Positions 25,248-33,642 of a stretch of DNA of 64,000 nt are shown piece after piece (positions within the stretch are counted from its first letter, which is position 1; each line of letters starts with the position of its first letter). The translations under genes were made by a program, and so were the position numbers. Location of the stretch: the NCBI GenBank assembly GCA_002480495.1, contig DLCG01000006.1:42479-106478 (forward strand), read 5' to 3'. Under the pieces are notes generated by a model, which saw only the letters and a program-made list of their open reading frames with translations, was not told the DNA's origin and did not search any database. Source of the stretch: Rhodobiaceae bacterium UBA7804 (GTDB lineage Bacteria; Pseudomonadota; Alphaproteobacteria; Parvibaculales; Parvibaculaceae).

Positions 25248-25442
25248 GCAACCGTTTTCGGCTGGCCGAAAACGGCAAGGGCGCCGCGAACTGGCCTACG
25301 GCCAGTTCGCTCTTATCAATTTGAGAATCTCAAGTCGAAAATCCCCGACTTGAGGGCCCGCCGCGCCTTACGGCGCGTAAGCCAAGCGCCCGGCGTTTGA
25401 GGGCAAACAAGAATCGAAGGCAATCGGCTTGCCCGATTGCCT
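25248..25442. repeat. Run of five hairpins between bioB and the dioxygenase gene
   Basis: This interval is packed with palindromes: CCGTTTTCGGC/GCCGAAAACGG, GCGAACTGGCC/GGCCAGTTCGC, CTCAAGTCG/CGACTTGAG, a CCGCGCC/GGCGCG stem, and AAGGCAATCGG/CCGATTGCCTT abutting the stop of the 25442 gene. The last one, read on the minus strand and followed by T-rich sequence, can terminate the dioxygenase gene. The others have no clear role. Confidence 0.6.
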
Positions 25443-26107
25443 TAGTCATCGCCCCAGCGCCGCAGAAGCGTACCCTGGATTTTCAGGAGGCGGTCGATCA
25501 GCGCCCGGTTTCCCGCCGCCTCCGCCTGACGCAGCGCCAGCGCCACGTCGAACAGCGTTTCGCGCTCCTCCGCCCCCCGGACGAGGCTGCGGACCCAGCC
25601 CACCGCCGCCCGGCGCTCGCCTTTCGTCACCTCCGCCACCCGGTGAAGCGTGGTCGAGGGATAGAGCACCAGCGACCCGGCGGGGAGCTTCACGAAGCGT
25701 TCGCCCGCGGGCTCCTCCACGATGAGTTCGCCGCCCTCATAGGTCTCCGGATCGGCGAGGAAAAGCGTGAAGGAAAGGTCCACCCGCTTGCCGTCCATAT
25801 AGGCGTCGTCCGAATGGAGCCCGTATTCCATGCCCTCGGTGTAGCGCGAGAGCAGAATGCGGATGAACTCGCGCGGCCGGGCGGCGGCGCGGAAGACATC
25901 GTTTTTCATCAGCCGCTTCTCGACCAGCGCCGTGAAGTCGGCGGCAAGCCCTGTCGGCTTTGCCTGCTCGTTCCGCTTCACCGTCTTGGCGATCCGGCCG
26001 GCCGTGCGCGCGCCGTCCTCGAAGCCGTCCTTCTGCCTGAAAACGGTCTCGGCGAGGCGAAGGTCGGAGCGTGTCAGGACATCGGCGATCTGGATAAACA
26101 ACGTCAC
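25442..26107 (-). CDS. Fe(II)/2-oxoglutarate dioxygenase, PKHD/PiuC (YbiX) type (221 aa)
   Basis: Prolyl-4-hydroxylase-like jelly-roll enzyme found near siderophore receptor genes in many proteobacteria. Iron ligands are HSDD (His-x-Asp) and the distal His in TLHRVAEV; the 2-oxoglutarate-binding Arg falls in GERRAAVGWVRS. GTG 26107 or TTG 26101 (LFIQIADVL) is preferred as start: an upstream ATG at 26125 would place the start inside the 26121-26135 regulatory palindrome. It is divergent from 26235-27140. Confidence 0.85.
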   Translation of the reverse strand: MTLFIQIADVLTRSDLRLAETVFRQKDGFEDGARTAGRIAKTVKRNEQAKPTGLAADFTALVEKRLMKNDVFRAAARPREFIRILLSRYTEGMEYGLHSDDAYMDGKRVDLSFTLFLADPETYEGGELIVEEPAGERFVKLPAGSLVLYPSTTLHRVAEVTKGERRAAVGWVRSLVRGAEERETLFDVALALRQAEAAGNRALIDRLLKIQGTLLRRWGDD

Positions 26108-26120
26108 ATATCCGTGATAA

Positions 26121-26135
26121 TGCAAAGCGTTTGCA
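26121..26135. promoter_or_regulatory. Fur/Mur-like palindrome between the dioxygenase and Gly/Glu-repeat genes
   Basis: TGCAAAGCGTTTGCA is a perfect 6-3-6 inverted repeat, close to the alphaproteobacterial Fur/Mur-type consensus of TGCAAAT-like half-sites. It lies in the divergent promoter region. Regulation by iron or manganese is inferred. Confidence 0.55.
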
Positions 26136-26234
26136 AACTAACCCCGCTCGCGGTAAAGGTCGAGGCCGGTGTCGAAACCAGCGTCGAAACCAGTGTTGAA
26201 AATAGTATCGCCGCAAAACCTCGAGGAAGCCTCC

Positions 26235-27140
26235 ATGAAATACCGGACGAAACTCTGGACCAGCATCAGCGCCGCCGCCCTCATCGCGGCTTCGAGCGCC
26301 GTCGCGGGCGTGGCCGCCCCATCGGCCGGCGAAGGCGCGGGCAATGGCTCCCATGCCGATGCCCTCCAGGACAAGCAGGCGTCCGGCACCTTCCTCATGG
26401 CTGCCGCCGGTGAAGGCGAAGGCGAAGGCGAGGGTGAAGGTGAAGGTGGCGAAGGCGGCGAAGGCGGTGAAGGTGGCGAGGGCGGCGTCGATCCGGCCGC
26501 TGCCGCGAAAGATCCGGCGCTCTATCTCTCCGCGCTCGACATCATCCGCGCGCATTATCTTGCGGGCGAGGCCATGCTCGACGTGGAAGGCGGCCGCCAG
26601 GCGGGCGGCGAGATGTTCGCCCACCCGATCTCCGAGGTTTACATCGATCTCGAGCCGGTTTTCGAGGCGCAAGGCGCAGCCTCCTTCATGGACGAGATGA
26701 CGGAAGCCGTCGATCTCGCGCTCTCCGATGCGCCGGTCGATGAGGTCAAGGCTGCGGTGCGGAAGGTCTATGCCGCCATCGACGCCACGGCGGAAAAGGC
26801 CCCGTCGAGCGACAAGAGCGCGGCCGCCATCGAAGCGGCGCTCATGGCCGACATGCTTGACCGTGCGGCGAAGCAGTACGACGCGGCGACGGGGCCGAAC
26901 GGTTCCGAAGAGGCCTGGATCGACGGTTACGGCTTCTGGAAGGTCGCCCAGCAGCGCGCGGCAACGCTGAAGCCCTCGCTCGGCGAGGAGCATGAAGGCC
27001 TCGCCGGGGAACTGGCCAAGGCGGAAGAACTCTTCGCCAAGGCCTATGCGAGCGTCGAGAAGCCCGAAGAGGCCCCTGTCGACACCGGCTCCCTTCTCGC
27101 CGCCAGCTCGCGTATCTCCTTGAAAACAAGCAGCTTCTAG
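26235..27140 (+). CDS. Secreted Gly/Glu-repeat protein of unknown function (301 aa)
   Basis: A signal peptide (about residues 1-27) is followed by a low-complexity tract of alternating Gly-Glu and Gly-Gly-Glu units (about 57-85), then a helical domain with HPISEVYIDLEPVFEAQG and EEAWIDGYGFWKVAQQRAATL. I do not recognise the domain. The acidic repeat could bind metal. The shared Fur/Mur-like box with a PiuC-type gene points to iron handling. ATG 26235 follows GAGGAAG. Imperfect 12-bp direct repeats (GTCGAAACCAG) lie just upstream at 26165-26190. Confidence 0.8.
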   Translation: MKYRTKLWTSISAAALIAASSAVAGVAAPSAGEGAGNGSHADALQDKQASGTFLMAAAGEGEGEGEGEGEGGEGGEGGEGGEGGVDPAAAAKDPALYLSALDIIRAHYLAGEAMLDVEGGRQAGGEMFAHPISEVYIDLEPVFEAQGAASFMDEMTEAVDLALSDAPVDEVKAAVRKVYAAIDATAEKAPSSDKSAAAIEAALMADMLDRAAKQYDAATGPNGSEEAWIDGYGFWKVAQQRAATLKPSLGEEHEGLAGELAKAEELFAKAYASVEKPEEAPVDTGSLLAASSRISLKTSSF

Positions 27141-27191
27141 GAGCGTTTCCAGGCGAAGTGGAAGCCGGTTCGCCGTCCGGAAACGCGACCG
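27141..27191. repeat. Alphaproteobacterial palindromic intergenic element
   Basis: GAGCGTTTCC...GGAAACGCGACC with inner GGCGAAGTGGAAGCCGGTTCGCC; arms GCGTTTCC and GGAAACGC are inverted. It resembles a dispersed repeat common in Rhizobiales genomes. It starts at the base after the stop codon of the Gly/Glu-repeat gene. Confidence 0.55.
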
Positions 27192-27270
27192 GACAAGAAG
27201 CTCGCGCGCGGAAAGGGCTTGCGCGAGGACGCCCGCGCGGCCCATACCTCCTCCGCGAGAGGAGAGATGA

Positions 27271-28446
27271 ATGGCCAAAGACACGCTCGACCAATTCGCG
27301 AAGGCGAAGCTCGACGCCCTTGAGGCGCAGGCGCTTCGCCGCCGCCTTGTCGAGACCGACCGCCGCGAAGGCGCCCTCGCCTTCCGCGACGGGCGCCGTC
27401 TCATCTCCTTCTGCTGCAATGACTATCTGAACCTCTCGCAGAACGAAGAGGTGAAGCGCGCCGCCATCGAGGCGACGGAAAAATACGGCACAGGCTCCGG
27501 CGCCTCGCGCCTCGTCTCCGGCAATCATCCGCTCTTCCGCGAACTGGAGCGCCGCCTCGCCGACTGGAAGCAGGCGGAAGACTGCGTCGTTTTCGGCTCC
27601 GGCTACATGGCCAATATGGGCATCGTGCCCACGCTCATGCGCGAGGGCGATCTGATCCTCGCCGACGAGCTCTCCCATGCCTGCCTGCTCTCGGGCTCGA
27701 AGCTCTCCGGCGCGCGGATCGAGATATTCCGCCACAACGACATGGATCACTTGCGCGCGCTTCTCGCCGCGCACAGAAATGCCGCGCAGCATTGCCTCAT
27801 CCTCACCGACGGCATCTTCAGCATGGATGGCGATGCCGCGCCCGTCGCCGAGATGGCAGACATCGCCGCCAGCCATGACGCCTGGCTGATGACCGACGAT
27901 GCGCATGGGATCGGCGTCGTCGGCCATGAAGGCCGTGGTTCCAGTTTCATGGGGAAGACGAAGGCGGACGTGCCCCTCCAGATGGGCACGCTCTCGAAAG
28001 CGGTCGGCGCCTATGGCGGCTATCTCTGCGCCAGCCGCGCCGTCTGCGACCTCATCCGCACCCGCGCGCGCACGCTCATCTATTCGACGGGCCTGCCGCC
28101 CGGCACCGCCGCCGCTGCCATCGCCGCGCTCGATTTCATGCGCGCGAACCCGGACTATTGCCGCCGCCCGGTCGAGAAGGCGAGGGCGTTTACCCGCGCG
28201 CTCGGCCTCCCCGATCCCGCAAGCCCCATCGTGCCGCTGATCCTCGGCGACGCCGAACTGACGCTCGCCGCCTCAGCCCTCCTCGAAAAGGAAGGCTATC
28301 TCGTCACCGGCATCCGCCCGCCGACCGTCCCGGCGGGCACCGCGCGCCTGCGCTTCACCTTCACGGCGGAGCACACCGATGCCGACATCGCGCGCCTCGC
28401 GAGCCTCGTCCGCGAGCGCATCCTGCCCCGCCGCGCCGCCGAGTAA
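27271..28446 (+). CDS. bioF: 8-amino-7-oxononanoate synthase (391 aa)
   Basis: PLP enzyme joining pimeloyl thioester and alanine. CNDYLNLSQNEEVK and GTGSGASRLVSGNHPLFRELE are family motifs; the PLP Lys is Lys243 in TLSKAVGAYGGY, and DDAHGIGVVGHEGRG holds the PLP-binding residues. ATG 27271 follows GGAGAG by four bases. bioD follows 15 bases later. Confidence 0.96.
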   Translation: MAKDTLDQFAKAKLDALEAQALRRRLVETDRREGALAFRDGRRLISFCCNDYLNLSQNEEVKRAAIEATEKYGTGSGASRLVSGNHPLFRELERRLADWKQAEDCVVFGSGYMANMGIVPTLMREGDLILADELSHACLLSGSKLSGARIEIFRHNDMDHLRALLAAHRNAAQHCLILTDGIFSMDGDAAPVAEMADIAASHDAWLMTDDAHGIGVVGHEGRGSSFMGKTKADVPLQMGTLSKAVGAYGGYLCASRAVCDLIRTRARTLIYSTGLPPGTAAAAIAALDFMRANPDYCRRPVEKARAFTRALGLPDPASPIVPLILGDAELTLAASALLEKEGYLVTGIRPPTVPAGTARLRFTFTAEHTDADIARLASLVRERILPRRAAE

Positions 28447-28461
28447 GTCAAAAGAGAAACC

Positions 28462-29109
28462 ATGCCTCCCATCTTCGTTACCTCCTCCGGAACCGAGATC
28501 GGCAAGACCTATGTCTCCGCCATGCTGACGCGCGAACTGAAGGCGCGCGTGATCAAGCCGCTGGTGAGCGGCATCGATGAGGAGACTTTTCCCGAGAGCG
28601 ATCCCGCCGAGCTTCTCGCCGCCATGGGCGAGCCCGTGACATATGAGAATGCGGGCCTCGTCTCGCGCTGGCGCTTCCACGCGGCGCTCTCGCCCGACAT
28701 GGCCGCGAAGCGCGAAAACCGCGTGATCGATTTCGAAGAACTCGTGGCGGAATGCGTTTCCGCCGCGCGCGCGCACGATCCGCTGGTGATCGAAGGCGTC
28801 GGCGGGCTCATGGTCCCGCTCGACGGCACGCACACGGTTCTCGACTGGATGAAGGCGCTGAAGGCGAAAACGGATCTCGCCCCTCTCCTCGTCGTCGGCG
28901 CCTATCTCGGCACCATCAGCCACACGCTGACGACGCTCGCCGTGATGGAAAAGGAAGGCCTTGCCCCCCGCGCCATCGTGGTGAGCGAGAAGGAGCCCGG
29001 TCCCGTCCCCGTGGAGGAAACGGCGGAGACGATCGCGCGCTTCGCGGGCGCAACGCCCGTCCGCGTCGTCCCGCGCGGCGGCGCCGTCTCCCTCGCCGGT
29101 CTCTTCTAG
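28462..29109 (+). CDS. bioD: Dethiobiotin synthetase (215 aa)
   Basis: ATP-dependent carboxylation of DAPA to dethiobiotin. The P-loop is VTSSGTEIGKTYVSAML; VIEGVGGLMVPLDG is the second conserved loop. In operon with bioF. The last four bases (CTAG, 29106-29109) form the stop codons of both this gene and the convergent DUF4282 gene. Confidence 0.94.
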   Translation: MPPIFVTSSGTEIGKTYVSAMLTRELKARVIKPLVSGIDEETFPESDPAELLAAMGEPVTYENAGLVSRWRFHAALSPDMAAKRENRVIDFEELVAECVSAARAHDPLVIEGVGGLMVPLDGTHTVLDWMKALKAKTDLAPLLVVGAYLGTISHTLTTLAVMEKEGLAPRAIVVSEKEPGPVPVEETAETIARFAGATPVRVVPRGGAVSLAGLF

Positions 29110-29408
29110 AGTCCGGCCGGCCCGCCCGGCAGCTTGTCGCGGATTTCCTTCAGCCTGTCGTTCATCGACAGGAAGGTGAGATACATCTCGCAGATCACCC
29201 GCCACAGCACGATGCCGAAGACCAGCGCGAAGATCGCGACCAGGAATTGCAGCACGCCGAGGCCTGCATTGTAGCTCATCGTGCCGACGGAGCCGGTGAT
29301 CATGCCGAAGACATAGAGCAGGATCGCCACGATACCGAGCCAGTAGAGAAGCTGCGTCGCGCGCCCGGCGATCATCTTGTCGAAGCTCAGGAAGTCCTTG
29401 AAGCTCAT
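29106..29408 (-). CDS. DUF4282 membrane protein (100 aa)
   Basis: A FLSFDKMIAGRATQLLYWLG start and two hydrophobic helices (about 17-38 and 47-72) match the DUF4282 family of small inner-membrane proteins; function unknown. It ends inside the bioD stop codon on the other strand. Confidence 0.85.
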   Translation of the reverse strand: MSFKDFLSFDKMIAGRATQLLYWLGIVAILLYVFGMITGSVGTMSYNAGLGVLQFLVAIFALVFGIVLWRVICEMYLTFLSMNDRLKEIRDKLPGGPAGL

Positions 29409-29489
29409 TGTTCCCTCACATGGATTGTCCGCCCGCCCGCGGGGGAAGCCCCGCGGATGGTTCGTTTCTATACGGATGAACGGGAAGTG

Positions 29490-29669
29490 CTACTTGGGCC
29501 CGAACAGGAACCAGAGGATGAGGCCGAGAACCGGCAGAAGAAGAACGATGACGATCCAGATCGCCTTCCACAGGGGTTCGGCGCCGCTCTGCACGATGCG
29601 AATGATCGCGTAGATATCCAGTATCAGGATGATGATGCCGAGTATGCCGGTATAACCGTCGCCGAACAT
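29490..29669 (-). CDS. PLDc_N-type small membrane protein (59 aa)
   Basis: Translates as MFGDGYTGILGIIILILDIY..., with a central LWKAIWIVIVLLLPVLG and an end of LILWFLFGPK. This matches the phospholipase-D-nuclease N-terminal domain: two helices joined by a short WK turn. It has a plausible ATG at 29669 with GGAGG upstream. It lies upstream of the DUF4282 gene on the same strand. Confidence 0.85.
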   Translation of the reverse strand: MFGDGYTGILGIIILILDIYAIIRIVQSGAEPLWKAIWIVIVLLLPVLGLILWFLFGPK

Positions 29670-29809
29670 TTATGACCTCCAGACCAAACGCTCCCCCGGC
29701 AGTGAGCCTAGCGCGATTTGCGGTGTGAGGTAAGTTCCGAATGCGCCGGATTCCGCGCTGCTTCGTGGAGTTGTGTGATCGAACGAAATCGAACTTCGTG
29801 CGTTGATGT

Positions 29810-30325
29810 TCACACGAAGCTGGGCGTCTCGATTCCTTCGAACTCCAGCAGCCACTTCTTCGTCGGCAATCCGCCGCCGAAGCCGGTGAGCGATCCGTCC
29901 GCGCCGATCACGCGGTGGCAGGGCACCACGATGGGAATGGGATTTCTTCCATTCGCAAGACCCACCGCGCGAACGCCTTTTGGGTTGCCGATCGCGCGCG
30001 CGATATCGGCATAGCTGCGCGTCTCGCCGAAGGGAATGCGCGCAAGCGCCGCCCACACGCTTTTCTGGAAGGCCGTTCCTTCCGCCGCGAGCGTCAGCCC
30101 GGAAAAATCCCTCTCCTTTCCCTCGAAATAGCGGTTGAGCGCCTTCACCGCCTTGTCGAGATGCGCGCGCGCCTTCGCGCTGCCCTCGCGCGCGGAAAGC
30201 GGCACGTCCTTCTGGTTCGGAAAGAGAATGGCCGCAAGCCCCGCCTCCGTCGCGGCGAGCCTCAGCCTGCCGATGGGCGTGTCGAGCGTCGCCGTTGCAA
30301 GCGCGGGATCGTCGGGCAGTTTCAT
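29810..30325 (-). CDS. ogt: Methylated-DNA-protein-cysteine methyltransferase (171 aa)
   Basis: Removes O6-alkyl groups from guanine in a suicide reaction. Active-site IVVPCHRVIG with Cys136; helix-turn-helix residues in GETRSYADIARAIGNPKGVRAVG. It lies 20 bases downstream of the ada-alkA gene and is presumably co-transcribed as an alkylation-repair unit. Confidence 0.95.
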   Translation of the reverse strand: MKLPDDPALATATLDTPIGRLRLAATEAGLAAILFPNQKDVPLSAREGSAKARAHLDKAVKALNRYFEGKERDFSGLTLAAEGTAFQKSVWAALARIPFGETRSYADIARAIGNPKGVRAVGLANGRNPIPIVVPCHRVIGADGSLTGFGGGLPTKKWLLEFEGIETPSFV

Positions 30326-30345
30326 TTTCGCCTCCTTGCTTGTCG

Positions 30346-31812
30346 TCAGATCGTCCAGAGCGCCAGCGCCGCATAGCCGCGCCAGGGCCGCCAGGCTTGC
30401 GACATGGTTTCGAGTTCGGCGGCCGAAACGGGTGTGCCGCCGCCCGCCGCTTTGCGCAATCCAAGATCCGATGCGGGAAAGGCGTCCGGCTCGCCAAGCG
30501 CGCGCAGCGCGATGTAATGCGCGGTCCATGCGCCGATGCCGGGCAGTGCCGTGAGTTCGGCCACCGTCGCTTCCAGACTCTCGCCCGGCGCGAAGCCGAT
30601 CCGGCCGCCCGCGGCCGCCGCAGACAGCGCCTTCAGCGTCGCGATCCGCCCGCCCGTGAGCCCGAGACCGGAAAGGTCCGCCCGCGCCAGGACCTTCGCC
30701 GAAGGAAATATCCGCTCTATCCCTTCCGTCTCGCGCTCGGCGATCTTCTCGCCGAATTTCGCGGCGATCCGCCCGGCGATGGTCGTCGCGCCTTTCACGG
30801 AAATCTGCTGGCCCAGTATGGCGCGAATGGCGAGTTCGAAGCCGTCGAAACCGCCCGGCACGCGAAGCCCGGGTCTCGCTGCAAGCCTCGGCCCGATCAG
30901 CGGATCGCGCGAAAGCGCGGCGGCGATGGCGGAAGGTTCCGCGTCGAGATCGAAAAGCCGCCTCAGCCGCGCCGCGATGGCGCGAATGGGCAGTGCCCCT
31001 TTCGTGCTGCCGATGGTCGCGATCCGCGCTTCGAGGGCATGGCCCTTTTGGGCCCGCTCCACGGTGATGATGCCTTTCGCCCCGCCAAGCGCGAAGCTGC
31101 GTGCATAGCGTTCCGCCTCCACGCGCTCGACGCCCGGAATGGCGCGGCCGCGCAGATAGGAAAGAACGCTCTCGAAGTCGAAAGGCGGCCGGTAGCCGAG
31201 CTTCAGCCTGATCGTGCTGCCTGCCTGCGCTTCGGAGGCGCGGCGGATTTCCGTCGGCGCCACGCCATAGGCTGTCTGGATCGCGTCGTTGAAGCGGCGC
31301 AGGCTCCTGTATCCCGCCGCATATGCCACTTCCGAAAGCGGCATGGCCGTGTCGGTGATGAGCTGCTTCGCGGTGAGCAGCCGCCGGTTCGCCGCCACCG
31401 CCTGCGGCCCCGCGCCGAGATGCGCGAGAAAGAGCCGCCGGAGTTGCCGCTCCCCGAGGCCGAGCCGCGCCGCGAGATCCTCGAGCTTGCCCTCGTCCAG
31501 CGTCCCCTCCTCGATCAGCCGCAGCGCACGCGAAACCGTCGCCGCTGTCCCCGTCCAGGCGGGCGTGCCCGGTGCCGTCTCCGGCCGGCAGCGCAGGCAG
31601 GAGCGGAAGCCCGCCGCCTCCGCCGCCGCCGCGGAAGCGACGAAGCGGCAATGTTCGCGCTTCGGCACGCGCGCCGGGCAGACCGGCCGGCAATAGATGC
31701 CCGTCGATGAAACGCAGACGAAGAAGCGCCCGTCGAAGCGTGCATCCTTCGCCTGCATCGCGCGGTAGCAGGCGTCTTCGTCGAGGAGCGATGCGGGAGC
31801 CGTCATGTTCAT
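30346..31812 (-). CDS. Ada-type regulator fused to AlkA DNA-3-methyladenine glycosylase (488 aa)
   Basis: Three modules in order: an N-terminal Ada zinc domain with the four Cys in IYCRPVCPAR and FRSCLRCRPE (the first Cys accepts methyl from phosphotriesters); an AraC-type helix-turn-helix (about 95-175); and an AlkA glycosylase domain with the HhH motif LTALPGIGAWTAHYIALRALG and catalytic Asp in FPASDLGL. It senses methyl damage and excises alkylated bases. ATG 31812 is chosen; upstream in-frame Met at 31881 is less likely. Confidence 0.92.
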   Translation of the reverse strand: MNMTAPASLLDEDACYRAMQAKDARFDGRFFVCVSSTGIYCRPVCPARVPKREHCRFVASAAAAEAAGFRSCLRCRPETAPGTPAWTGTAATVSRALRLIEEGTLDEGKLEDLAARLGLGERQLRRLFLAHLGAGPQAVAANRRLLTAKQLITDTAMPLSEVAYAAGYRSLRRFNDAIQTAYGVAPTEIRRASEAQAGSTIRLKLGYRPPFDFESVLSYLRGRAIPGVERVEAERYARSFALGGAKGIITVERAQKGHALEARIATIGSTKGALPIRAIAARLRRLFDLDAEPSAIAAALSRDPLIGPRLAARPGLRVPGGFDGFELAIRAILGQQISVKGATTIAGRIAAKFGEKIAERETEGIERIFPSAKVLARADLSGLGLTGGRIATLKALSAAAAGGRIGFAPGESLEATVAELTALPGIGAWTAHYIALRALGEPDAFPASDLGLRKAAGGGTPVSAAELETMSQAWRPWRGYAALALWTI

Positions 31813-31872
31813 GGCAAGCAGTCTAGAGCGGCCTCCTCTTTCGCGCTCGCCAAAATCGGACATCTCCATTCG

Positions 31873-31886
31873 TGACGCCACCGTCA
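31873..31886. promoter_or_regulatory. Palindromic operator TGACG-N4-CGTCA, site 5
   Basis: TGACGCCACCGTCA in the divergent region between ada-alkA and the MFS transporter, 139 bases upstream of the latter. It has the same half-sites and spacing as the four sites at 11-16 kb but lacks their A/T flanks. Confidence 0.5.
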
Positions 31887-32025
31887 GCTTTGCGCGCCGT
31901 TTCGCCTCCGGTTCCGCTTGAGTTACGCCCCGCCGCTGTTACGCTCACCTCAACGGAAACTGAAAAATCTGAACTGTCCGGCGGGGGAGGAAAACCGGCC
32001 GGAGAGGGAATTCGGGGAGGAAAAT

Positions 32026-33360
32026 ATGACGGACAGGGCAGACGCCGTACCGGGCGTCGCGGGCGGCATTGCGCCGTCGCAGGGCTTCACGCCCGCCTAT
32101 CGCAACTATGCGCTCTTTGTACTGATGATCGCCTATACGGCGAATTACGTGGACCGGCAGATCCTCGCGATCCTGCTGGAACCCATCAAGCAGGATCTGG
32201 GGCTGAACGACACCCAGCTCGGCTTCCTCTCCGGCATCACCTTCGCGATCTTCTATGCGACGCTCGGCGTTCCCATCGCCATGTGGGCGGACCGCACCAA
32301 CAGGCGCAACATCGTCGCCCTTGCGCTCACCATCTTTTCGAGCATGACGGTGCTTTGCGGCTTCGTGACGAATTTCGTGCAGCTCGCGCTTGCGCGCATC
32401 GGCGTCGGCATCGGCGAGGCGGGGTCGAGCCCGCCTTCCCATTCCATGATCTCCGACATGTTTCCGCCGGAGAAGCGCGCCTCCGCCATGGGCATCTATT
32501 CGCTCGGCATCAATATCGGCATCCTGATCGGCTTCCTGGTCGGCGGCTGGGTCAGCCAGTGGTATGGCTGGCGCGCGGCCTTCTTCATCGTCGGCGCGCC
32601 GGGGCTTTTGATCGCGCTTCTCGTGCGCTTCACGCTGAAGGAGCCGGAACGCGGCCATGCCGATGGCATCTCCGCCCAGGCTTCGGCCGCCGCGCCGAAG
32701 GTCGGCGAGGTCTGGAAGCTTCTGTGGTCGCAGAAGTCCTTCCGCCACATCGCCTTCGGCTGTGCGCTCGCGGCTTTCGGCGGCTATGCGGGCGTCACCT
32801 GGATTCCCGCCTTCCTTATCCGCTCCTTTGAAATGTCGCCCGGTGAAATCGGCACCTGGCTCGCCCTCATCATCGGCTTTGTCGGCGGCGCGGGCACCTA
32901 TGCCACGAGCTGGCTCGCCGACCGTTACGGCAAGGGCGATGTGCGCTGGAATCTCTGGGTCGTGGCCATCGTCATGGCGGTCTGCTTCCCCTTTGCTGTC
33001 GGCATGTATCTCTCGGCCGACAAATACTGGGCGCTTGCCTTCTTCCTCGTCCCGGCCTTTGCGGGCGCGGCCTATATCGGGCCTTCGCTCGCCATGACGC
33101 AGGCGCTGGTCACGCTGCGCATGCGCGCTGTCGCCTCGGCCGTGCTCTTCCTCATCCTGAACCTGATCGGCATGGGCCTCGGGCCCCAGGCGGTCGGCCT
33201 CATCAGCGATCTCTACAATCCGGCCTATGGCAGCGAGTCGCTGCGCTATGCGCTGCTCACCGTCATGGTCGTCTGGCCCTGGGCGGGCATCCACTTCGTC
33301 CTCGGCGCGAAAACGCTGAAGGACGACCTTGCCAGGGCCAAGGCGCACAGCCTGAAGTAA
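32026..33360 (+). CDS. MFS transporter, spinster-like (444 aa)
   Basis: Twelve predicted membrane helices. The MFS motif A-like loop ADRTNRRN lies between helices 2 and 3, and NYVDRQILAILLEPIKQDLG in helix 1 is common in the spinster/sugar-phosphate-like subgroup. Substrate unknown; a hydrocarbon or lipid metabolite would fit the shared operator. ATG 32026 follows GGGGAGG at an ideal distance. Confidence 0.9.
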   Translation: MTDRADAVPGVAGGIAPSQGFTPAYRNYALFVLMIAYTANYVDRQILAILLEPIKQDLGLNDTQLGFLSGITFAIFYATLGVPIAMWADRTNRRNIVALALTIFSSMTVLCGFVTNFVQLALARIGVGIGEAGSSPPSHSMISDMFPPEKRASAMGIYSLGINIGILIGFLVGGWVSQWYGWRAAFFIVGAPGLLIALLVRFTLKEPERGHADGISAQASAAAPKVGEVWKLLWSQKSFRHIAFGCALAAFGGYAGVTWIPAFLIRSFEMSPGEIGTWLALIIGFVGGAGTYATSWLADRYGKGDVRWNLWVVAIVMAVCFPFAVGMYLSADKYWALAFFLVPAFAGAAYIGPSLAMTQALVTLRMRAVASAVLFLILNLIGMGLGPQAVGLISDLYNPAYGSESLRYALLTVMVVWPWAGIHFVLGAKTLKDDLARAKAHSLK

Positions 33361-33366
33361 CGCGCT

Positions 33367-33392
33367 CCCGGCGGCGGTTCTCCGCCGCCGGG
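33367..33392 (+). terminator. GC-rich hairpin after the MFS gene
   Basis: CCCGGCGGCGG / CCGCCGCCGGG, loop of four, seven bases after the stop. It has no T-run, so termination may be partial. Confidence 0.55.
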
Positions 33393-33642
33393 ATTCCTGC
33401 TGTACTCGCCACCTGGACCACCCTCCCTGAGCTATGCAAAAGGCTTGTTCGAGCGCTTGCCATCTGGATCACCCTCCCCCTGTGGGAGGGTGGCGCTCAA
33501 ACAAGCGCACTGTTCTTCTCCGCGCCTCCGTGTGACCCTCTCTCTCCTTCTCTGCGCCTCTGCGTGGTCTCCCGCCGCGACACCGTCTCCCCTCGAACAC
33601 GCGCCTCCTTTGTGAAAACATGGAACCCAAAGGAGCCCGCTC
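33393..33642. repeat. Non-coding, repeat-like interval before the alcohol dehydrogenase
   Basis: Holds an ACCCTCCC / GGGAGGGT inverted repeat around 33470-33490 and two similar pyrimidine-rich units (CTCCGCGCCTCCGTGTGA and CTCTGCGCCTCTGCGTGG). No supported gene. Confidence 0.4.

Noticed and set aside
26398..26490. Tandem DNA repeat suggesting a CRISPR or VNTR array
   Set aside because: It is the in-frame codon repeat of the Gly-Glu tract; no spacers.
25737..27419. A 560-codon minus-strand frame across the Gly/Glu-repeat gene and into the dioxygenase gene
   Set aside because: No recognisable domain, runs through a divergent promoter and a Fur/Mur-like box; the plus-strand gene has a signal peptide and ribosome-binding site.
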